Positions 56,650 to 64,000 of a stretch of 64,000 nt of DNA are shown one piece after another (the stretch's first letter is position 1; each line of letters opens with the position of its first letter). The translations under genes were made by a program, and so were the position numbers. The notes below the pieces were generated by a model. The model did not search any database. It had not been told where the DNA came from and worked only from the letters and a program-made list of their open reading frames with translations. This stretch comes from Tipula vernalis (lineage: Eukaryota > Arthropoda > Insecta > Diptera > Tipulidae). Location of the stretch: contig OY282560.1 of assembly GCA_958295665.1 (NCBI GenBank), forward strand, positions 309,237,236 through 309,301,235, written 5' to 3'.

Positions 56650-57680
56650 TCATATGGAGTAATAAGGAACACAACCACAAAACAGACGCAGCAAAAGCTG
56701 AAGCCCAAAAACGATACTGGACCGATATAAGTTTTTAAGAAATGGAACATTCTTTTTGTTATTTGACAGTGGATCAAATGATGAACAATGATTGTTAATT
56801 TTTGAAACATCTAACAATTTGCAGATTCTTTCTAATTCAACCACATTGTTTTGTGATGGTACCTTCAGTGTTTGCCGTGCCCATTTTGAACAACCCTACA
56901 TATATTATTCACGGCATTTACGAAATAAGAGTACTTCGTGAATACTCGTATATGCTTTCCTACCGAGAAAATCGGAAAAAGTTTATACAAGACTTATAAC
57001 CCATTTGAAAATATTAAAATCTTCATTAACGCCAGAAATTTTATTAATGGATCTTGAAATGGCTGCTATCAATGAATTTGAAAAAAAATTCGCAAATGCT
57101 TATGTAAAGCTGTCGTATTTCCATTTCCGCCAGGCATTTTATAGAAATATATGTTCTCATGGATTCAAGGCTATGATACCGCAGCAACTTTTGCCATGAA
57201 TTGTAAATTGCTGACAGCACTAGTGTTTGTTCATCCAGATAAATTCGTTGAATATTTTAACGTTGTTGTAGCTGAAAACTTATTCCGAAAGAGTTGCTAA
57301 GTTATTTTGAGGATCGTTTTGTGCAACGATTTATAGTCGATAAAGCTTCAAGATCTGCACAATTTGAGATTTTAAAATGGAATTATTACAATACCATGCT
57401 AACACAAGGCGATAGAACAAATAATGTATCGGAAGCATGGAATTGCAAATTCAGCTCTGCGGTAGAAATGGACCATCCAAATATTTTTCGTTTTATTGAA
57501 AGCTTAAAAATTGAGCATTCAAAAAATGAAATGATACACATACAAATGCTTGCAGCCGATCAAGGGCCACCACGCAAACGTAGTTACTTTAACTAAAACA
57601 GCAGGATTAATCGAATCCTAAATAATTTTCATAAAAAACCACCATTAGAATATTTGAAAGCAGTCGCTGTGTAGTTTGAT
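56650..57680 (+). pseudogene. MULE-type transposase remnant
   Basis: A frame at about 56850-56930 gives FCDGTFSVCRAHFEQPY, the DGTF block with the first catalytic aspartate of MULE transposases. 57005-57199 has EILLMDLEMAAINEFEKKF (second aspartate region) and FHFRQAFYRNI. 57294-57596 has LSYFEDRFVQRF and a NNVSEAWNCKF stretch carrying the glutamate region, then FRFIESLKIEHSKNE. The end LEYLKAVAV lies near 57650. Frame shifts separate the pieces and no TIR was found. It interrupts the heptamer array. Confidence 0.8.
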
Positions 57681-57784
57681 TGACCCTGTGAATTTCGCTT
57701 CTACTTAAATTGCGGGAAGATAATTGCTCGCCATAATACAACAGTAACTCAATCGCGTACGTGCGTCCGTCTTTAAGCCAGTAC

Positions 57785-57964
57785 GATTACGAACGCACCG
57801 TTAAAATTAAAGGTGAAATGTGAATTATTAATTATGCATGCTGTGTATTGTGAATTATTAATTGTGCATGCTGTGAATTCTGGCATCGTTAATTGTGTGG
57901 ACAGCGTGAATTGTTCGACGTAAATTGTGAAAAGTGAATTGTGCGCCGTGAATCAACCGTCTTC
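57785..57964. repeat. Degenerate GTGAATTRTTAATTGTG repeat
   Basis: Words GTGAATTATTAATT, TGCATGCTGTGAATT and GTGAATTGT recur between 57810 and 57955 with irregular spacing. Different in composition from the heptamer array on its right. Confidence 0.6.
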
Positions 57965-58589
57965 CCAATTTATAGCTTTAAGCAATTAACTTTTAGTTGT
58001 AAACCTTTCAGATTAAAGCGTTTAGCTTTAACATTTAACTTTTATCTTTTAGTTTATGGTAAAGCCATTTAACTAATAGTTCTTTAATTTCACCTTCTAA
58101 CTTTTAGATTCTAACTTTTTGTTTTTAGTTTCTATTTTCCACTTCTTATTAGCTTGCCTTTAAGCTTTTAGGTTTTAACTTTAGTTTTTCTTTGTTTTCA
58201 TATTTGAGCTTTTAACTATTTATCTGAATGCTTCTAATTTTTAGGTATCAGCTCTAAACTTTCAGCTTTTTATAATTTTTAGCTTTTAATTTTTAGTGAT
58301 AAGGTTCCACCTTTGAGCTTTTAACTTTATGCTTTTACTTTTTCAACTTCCTGCTTCTAGCTTTAAGATTAAAGATTTTAACGTTTAGTTGTTAATTTTT
58401 GGCCTCTACTTTTCAACAATTAAAACCTTTTAGCTTTTACCGTTCAGCTTTCAGTTTTTAGTTTTTTGCTTTTAGTTGTAATTTTTTTCGATTGAAGTGT
58501 TTAGTATTTATTTGAGAATTTACAACTAGCTATGAATGATGAACAAGATGCAAATTAAACCATTTAACTGGCATTTGCCTAATCAGTAT

Positions 58590-59052
58590 TGTGACGGTGA
58601 AATGTAGTGTGTAGTATAATAAGTTAAATTAATAGCTCAATGTTTAACTGTACTAAAATGGAATTTTCCATGATAAAAATTGTTCTAAATGTTTCTACGC
58701 TATTCTAACTGAAAAAGTCATGAGCTTTCTAGAAGTTTGGTTTGTGTATATAAAAAGGAACGAGATCGAATTGGATCATTAGAATTTGGAACGCGATAGT
58801 GTACACTTGTAAGATTATTAGTAGTATTTGGTAAGCGACAGTATTAAGATTAAAAAGGAATTAAAAAGTGATTTAAAAAGTGTTTTAGTGCGAAATAAAA
58901 ATTATAAGTGTACAGTAAAATTGTGTAAAAATTAAATAAAGTGATTTTGTGAATTATTGTTAAAAAATTATGTTGTAATAATTCTTGAATTGAATTTGTT
59001 TTATTCACAATCCAGGAATACGAACCTTGATTGACAAGACAAAAACGTAACA
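58590..59052 (+). repeat. gypsy family A LTR, plus copy of tail-to-tail pair
   Basis: Begins TGTGACGGTGA and ends AAAAACGTAACA, 463 bp. TATATAAAAAGGAACG near 58748 is the promoter-like box. It faces the inverted LTR at 59057 across ATAC. No gypsy coding sequence adjoins it. Confidence 0.9.
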
Positions 59053-59056
59053 ATAC

Positions 59057-59503
59057 TGTTACGTTTTTGCCTGGTCAATTAAGGTTCGTATCACTAGATT
59101 GTGGATAATACAAAATCAATTTAATTTATCACCAACGAATTTATTTATTTCACAAAATTTATTACAACACAGTTTATCAATAAAAATTCATAAAATCACT
59201 GACTTTAAATAAATTATTCTCAAATTTTACTGATCACTTTTAATTTTTATTTTACACTAAAACACTTTTTAAATCACTTTTTAATTCCTTTTAATCTTTA
59301 CACTATCGCTTACCAAATATTACTGATCTAATTAGACTTCGTTCGCCTTTTTATATAAACCAACCAAACTTCTAGAAAGCTCATAATTTTTCTAGTGTAG
59401 AAACATTTAGAACATTTTTATCATGGAAAATTTCATTTAGTACAGTGAAACATTGAGCTATTGATTTAACTTATTCTATCACACCCTAGGTGTCACCGTC
59501 ACA
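59057..59503 (-). repeat. gypsy family A LTR, minus copy of tail-to-tail pair
   Basis: Starts TGTTACGTTTTTGCC at 59057 (the LTR end) and finishes CCTAGGTGTCACCGTCACA at 59503 (the LTR start), so it is inverted. Length 447 bp. Together with the preceding copy it forms a 0.9-kb inverted repeat with a 4-bp centre. Confidence 0.9.
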
Positions 59504-59541
59504 ATATGATTTTTAAGTGTATTTGTAAAATGGTTCAATTA

Positions 59542-59888
59542 TGTTCCACAGTATAGTTGGTGTGGCTAGTTATTCGTAGGTGGCAGTAAATAAATTTACG
59601 TTAATTCTAACGTATATAAAGGTCTCTTTGTTCGATTATTGTAGTTATAATTATGACAAAATTAGCAAACGCAAAATCAAACAGATTTTTACTGAACTAT
59701 AAAAATTACTGTAAGAATACACGAGAATTTTGTTAATTGAGTAAGTTTGATTATTTTTTGAATCAATCAACAACTTGTTTCATTGTTGAACCAGCGAAGC
59801 TATTAATCTTGGAAAAATCAGCTAAAACAACAACCACAGAGTTATAGAAGCACGCGGATTTGGTGACGATGTGCCTTTACCCCAAACA
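59542..59888 (+). repeat. BEL 5 5' LTR
   Basis: Ends CCCCAAACA at 59888, followed after one base by the same primer motif as BEL 2. The start is taken as TGTTCCACAG at 59542, giving 347 bp; this left edge is uncertain. A promoter-like CGTATATAAAGG lies at about 59611-59622. Confidence 0.55.
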
Positions 59889-60300
59889 TTGGTCCTTCGA
59901 GCCGGATTGGCTAAGTATTGTATATCTTGAAGTTAAAGTTTGTCAGTATTGCGCACTACAAACCAACGTCTTAAAGGACGAATTGCGAGAACTGAAAACC
60001 GTAAGTGTAATAATAAATCATTATAGAACGATTAGTGAATTTGATATTAATTACTGTAAATTGCTCAACCACGTGCAAGTGAAAATTTTCCATTCGCGCC
60101 GTTCAACTTCGTGAACTTTCCAACCACGTTATACATTTTTTTCGAACATTTAAACGATTCGGTACGCCGTTTATCCAAACTTTCAATGACCTATAGTTAA
60201 AAATTTGATAAAATATAGTGTTAAGTGATAAAGTGTTGCGAAAATATAAGAAACATAACCATTTCAATTATTGCTGAGTGTATTATCACAACTATTCAAA

Positions 60301-61375
60301 ATGGCTGATTTAAATGCGCTTAAAAAACAAAGATCAGTGTATAAAGGAAGGCTGACATTCATCATAAATAGTATCAAGAAGAATCTCGGCGATGTTACAC
60401 TAGAGGAATGTATAGAGGAAAATTGGCACGTGCAGAAAAGTTAATGGACGAGTTCACTTCGATCGAAAATCAAATTTTTCAACTAGATCAAATTCAAGAA
60501 CCCGACATGGAATGCGAAGAGAATTACTACAAGGTAGTAACAGAATTGTCGACGTTAATACAAAAATTGGGTTTAGACACTGCAAAATCAAGTGGAAGTT
60601 TTGATCTCTCGGCGAATCTCACGCAGACTACACACCTACAAGCCTGCCTACTAAAGCTCAACATCCCACCATTTGATGGAGATTATAAGAAGTGGTAATC
60701 GTTCTACGATTTGTTCTCGGCTACTATACACGATTCAACTTCATTATTGTCAGTACAAAAATTTCAGTATTTAAAAGGGTTACTTAGAGGAGAAGCTGCT
60801 AGTTTATTGAGACACCTTTCCATTACCAAGTCGAATAACATTGAAGCACTGCAGAAGCTAGGACAACGCTACAATATAAAAAGCATATGATCACCTCCTT
60901 CATTCGAACATTCATCGAGCAACCAACAAGCAACACAACAACCACCTTTAATATCAAAAGGTTACTTGATACATCGGACGAGGTGTTACGGGGATTGAAG
61001 GCTGTGGGACCGAAGGGTGAAGGTTCATCTAAACGAAATCCTTCAACTAAGGAACAACACGTTAAAAGTCATGTGATTTCAAATGGATTTAAATGCGGTG
61101 TATGTAACGACACAGAACATATGACTTACCAGTGTCCAAAATTTAATACTATGAGTTTGAGTGATGATCATAAAGTTTTCCGATGCAGATCAAAACGAAG
61201 ATGTGGTTTATGCAACAAAAAATATAATACTTTATTGCACGCTGAACAATCGGCACCAATCAACACAGCAAGTCACACAACGATAAAAATTGAAGAAGTC
61301 AAATGCTGTGATTCAAGCGCTTTAAATTGTGGATATGCCTCATACGTAGCGGATATCCATATTCAAACCATATAG
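60301..61375 (+). pseudogene. BEL 5 gag
   Basis: ATG at 60301 gives MADLNALKKQRSVYKGRLTF, parallel to BEL 2. A frameshift near 60410 leads to 60408-60698 with CEENYYKVVTELSTLI and LKLNIPPFDGDYKKW, the DUF1759 entry; a stop follows the W. Further pieces give KGLLRGEAASLLRHL (60775-60820) and 60887-61375 with LLDTSDEVLRGLKAVGP, CGVCNDTEHMTYQC and CRSKRRCGLCNKKYNTLLH (zinc fingers). The gag is broken at least three times. Confidence 0.85.
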
Positions 61376-61680
61376 ATAGCGTTCAACCACATATTAATCT
61401 GGAGGCATTGCTTCTGCCGAGGATAACGGCAGGGAGGTCGAAGAATTCAATCTACGGGGAATAAATCGACATACTCATTGGGGTCGAACACTTTTTCCAA
61501 ATTCTTCAAAATGAACAATTAAAAAATCAGGCAAACAAGATTGTCCTCTACAGAAGATTGTGTTCGGATGGGTCGCAGCAGGTCAAATTTCAAAACAGAA
61601 CCAAATTGTTGACGTTCAAGCTTATTGGTCATCAGATGACGCTCCAGACAACCACAATCAAAATTTGAAAATACAGACGT
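61376..61680 (+). pseudogene. BEL 5 protease-linker remnant
   Basis: Residues IDILIGVEHFFQILQ and VFGWVAAGQISKQN in adjacent frames belong to the segment after the BEL aspartic protease. The DSGS active site lies in a deleted part before 61390. Similarity stops near 61680 before the RT. Confidence 0.75.
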
Positions 61681-61689
61681 AGTGATTTT

Positions 61690-63630
61690 TTTCTTTCTAA
61701 TGGAATGGCGAGGGCGGGAGGAATAAAGTAATTCATTTTTCAATCAGAGGTCGTTCTCAAGGTCATACCAAGATCAACTTGTTTTTATATTTTAACGGGA
61801 TTCCTCAATTAAATTTTACAAGTTCTAGACAATTTTTATAGGATTTTTTAAGACATTTCACCTTTTGTAATATACATACTCCTATATATATGTAAATACT
61901 AACATAATTAAAAACTTTTTGCAAAGTTCAGCTGATTGAACAATATTTATTAAATAATTGAGTTTGAACAACCACCATTGTTTAGCTTTTCATGGAGAGG
62001 ATTTTCTATTTATTCCAAATGGTGGTTAAAAAGTAAAAGGCGGTTAAAAATCTTCTCAGATAAAAATTAAAATTGTAATTAACTTTGTCTAAATCATTTT
62101 TTTCGTCAGCCCTATAGATTTTAAATATTTCTTGGTTAAAATTTTCAAATGAACAAGCTGTATCAGCAGATGTACATCTGCTACTGTGATGGCAATAATT
62201 TAAAATCGTAACTATACTCTACATAACAAACCGTAATAAGTGACCTGTATCATGTCACTCATAAAAATTGATTTTTTTCTCAATTTTTGTTTTAAATTAA
62301 TGTTTAACTGTTTTTTTTTTTTTTTCAGACAGAAGTAGATACTCACTGCGACATTACTATACGACATATTCCGTTTACTCATAAAAATATGTTGACTGTA
62401 ATAACATGTTACACTTATACATGACTATGTGTATAGACAAATATATTCGCATGAGCTTAATTTAATTTTCACATACGTTATACTTGGTATAAAGACATAG
62501 TGTGGACTTGGTGATTTTAATCAAAACGAAAATACATAAATACAAAGACAGAATACATAATGATGTTGCCTCAATAAATAAATATGTATATAGTATGTAG
62601 TTTTATGATGTTTATCAATTGGCATACTAGTGGTTTCCAGTTTCAACATTTACAAAAATGAATATAGTTGGTGCATGTTCCATCCCCAACTACCCTTTAA
62701 TTTTGATTTATTACAACATTGACAGTAATCATATAGAGAACCAATACAAACGGCAAATATGTATATGAAACGAGTTAAGTCAATAAAATTGAAAAACTTT
62801 AATTTAATTAACAATATAGAATTTTAGGGGTTGGAACCGTCATATTTTTTTTTTTATGTTTATACAACACAAATAATAATTTTATGGTGTGTGTTATGAA
62901 ATTGTAAATAGTCTGGGTACAACACACAAACACACATTTTTGTTGGTGGTTTATTGTGATTAGCCTGTTTGGTAAATATTCTCATTATGTGTTTTCTTAA
63001 TGTACGAATATGTACAAAAAAATGATCATAAATATATGTTAATGTGCGCCTTAATTTAAAATTTTTTTGATTACTATAATAAACCGTCATATGTCAAGTT
63101 AGAGTACACATTTACAATCTATTAAATGTCTAGGTCAAAAATCCTTGTGCCTGTATTATTCTTTAGGTATAAAGCCACTTTTACATTTATATAATTTTTA
63201 TTTCAATATAATTTTATATAATATCTTACAAGATGGATGCTACACGCACGTTGTGTGTCTTACTTAAAAACTATTGTGTTGGCAGTACAATGAAGGGTTG
63301 TCCCACATGTATATATTTTAGACCAAGATAAGTACTGCCACATGTAAATTTATTTAGAACTAATAACTAATTAAATAATTATGTTCAGATGAGTATATTA
63401 CACGTTTTCTATTTTTTTTTTTTTTTTTTTTTTTACCATATATCACCATTCTTGGAGTATAGTATTAATTCAATCAATCATTTTTATAATGAAACTATTA
63501 TAATTGAAAATTAAAATAAATTAAATTGATTAAAATTGATTCAAACAATGAAATAATTATAATTGAAGATTATAAAATGAAAACAAACAAACTGCAAAGT
63601 ACAGTGACACCATGGGCCATGGATAATATT
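61690..63630. other. AT-rich spacer, no gene seen
   Basis: No recognised motif. T-runs occur near 62310-62328 and 63412-63434. The ORF at 62860-63090 (-) is compositional. The left part of the gypsy below (its 3' LTR on the minus strand) should lie here, but I could not define its ends. Confidence 0.5.
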
Positions 63631-64000
63631 CTATTCTATATACTCATTTAAGTAGTTTGGGCGTTTTATGACTCGACCATATCTGGAAGTTTTATTTTGA
63701 CTGGTGTTGCTATTGTTTACTGTGTCAGCTGGTTCTATGTTATTATAGTTATGGTCTTGAAAATGGTTGTTAGCCTCAATGGTAGTGTTATTCTGAAAAT
63801 GATTTTGAGTATTGTACATTAAATTGTTTGAAACCTCCCTGCTTCTGTCATAGTCAATATTTGATGAGCGTAGAAAACGTCTGTTTCGTCGTACTTCGTT
63901 TCCCAATTCATTTTTCACAATATAATCTCGATTGCCTTCTGCTTTAACTATTTTCCCCGGGACCCAGATATCATTCTTTCTTAATATTACATTTTCATCT
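63631..64000 (-). CDS. gypsy pol C-terminus, runs off the window
   Basis: The minus-strand frame is open from the window end to a stop at 63631. It reads NDIWVPGKIVKAEGNRDYIV, then NELGNEVRRNRRFLR, and ends GRVIKRPNYLNEYIE. The W.PGKI...Y.V....G...RRNRR.L block and terminal GR..K.P.YL are typical of the integrase C-terminal extension of Ty3/gypsy pol (mag/CsRN1-like). No frame break in the visible 123 codons. Intactness of the upstream part cannot be judged. Confidence 0.8.
   Translation of the reverse strand, partial: DENVILRKNDIWVPGKIVKAEGNRDYIVKNELGNEVRRNRRFLRSSNIDYDRSREVSNNLMYNTQNHFQNNTTIEANNHFQDHNYNNIEPADTVNNSNTSQNKTSRYGRVIKRPNYLNEYIE

Larger units (their letters stand above)
51650..58500. 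repeat. Degenerate TTTTAGC heptamer array, interrupted
   Basis: Words TTTTAGC, TTTTAGA, TTTTAGT, TTTTAAC, TTTCAGC and their shifts dominate 51650-52925, 54109-55830, 56060-56650 and 57965-58490, about 4.1 kb. Local exact runs such as TTTTAGCTTTTAGATTTTAG show the period of 7, but phase is lost every few units through substitutions and indels. Interruptions are a mariner (52926-54106), a differently composed segment (55835-56055) and a MULE remnant with a GTGAATT-type repeat (56650-57964). No coding signal. Confidence 0.85.
59542..61680 (+). mobile_element. BEL/Pao retrotransposon 5, 5' part
   Basis: LTR, primer site (TGGTCCTTCGAGCCGGAT, 59890-59907), leader, gag, zinc-knuckle region and protease piece, ending near 61680. 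Everything from the RT onward is missing. Its gag start and primer site match BEL 2, so the two are from related lineages. Confidence 0.85.

Noticed and set aside
51650..58500. TTTTAGC repeat as a telomere
   Set aside because: Strongly degenerate, internal, mixed in phase, and not the known insect TTAGG motif; kept only as an unexplained array.
59860..60114. 84-residue ORF spanning BEL primer site and leader
   Set aside because: Overlaps LTR end and primer-binding site; gag starts at 60301.

Overview
This window looks like insect (most likely dipteran) repeat-rich DNA. It is strongly AT-rich, and every recognisable coding stretch belongs to a transposable element (BEL/Pao, Ty1/copia, Ty3/gypsy, Jockey and LOA-like LINEs, Penelope, piggyBac, mariner, MULE). 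I find no convincing single-copy host gene, tRNA, rRNA or CRISPR array. Nearly all element ORFs carry frameshifts, stops or deletions. This suits pericentromeric or other low-constraint heterochromatin, or a repeat-rich intergenic region. The species cannot be named from the sequence alone.

Layout. 1-3060: decayed BEL/Pao pol (-). 3940-17123: a copia element (+) with 5' LTR and a copia-type half-tRNA primer site, heavily invaded. A foldback element (4518-5763) lies in its leader. A terminal-inverted-repeat (TIR) transposon with a 7-bp target duplication (9030-16986) splits its RNase H domain. That transposon contains a BEL element (9066-16195, -), whose ORF is split by a 3.06-kb element (11035-14093, 8-bp duplication) carrying a homogeneous 173-bp satellite. 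17131-19290: a 2.16-kb palindromic element, again with a 7-bp duplication, at the copia 3' end. 21225-23664: complete but frameshifted piggyBac between TTAA sites. 24179-30200: an inverted solo LTR, then a mosaic of two gypsy elements. 31760-37647: 5'-truncated Penelope-like element with inverted pLTRs, split by a nearly full-length Jockey LINE (32035-37028). 38531-38912: small MITE. 39260-42200: degenerate word-repeat DNA. 44040-48480: wrecks of gypsy (-), BEL (+), LOA-like LINE (+) and an orphan protein family (+). 50005-51590: BEL (+). 51650-58500: very degenerate TTTTAGC-type heptamer array, interrupted by a mariner (52926-54106) and a MULE remnant (about 56650-57680). 58590-59503: two gypsy LTRs tail to tail, 4 bp apart. 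59542-61680: 5' part of a BEL (+). 63631-64000: C-terminus of a gypsy pol (-) running off the window.

The genes do not form a pathway. The biological content is a stratigraphy of insertions that can be dated relative to each other from target-site duplications (TSDs). The most unusual items are the satellite-carrying TIR element with signs of five-unit higher-order structure, two TIR elements sharing CARAGCC ends and 7-bp TSDs, the kilobase-scale degenerate heptamer array, and the palindromic LTR pairs.
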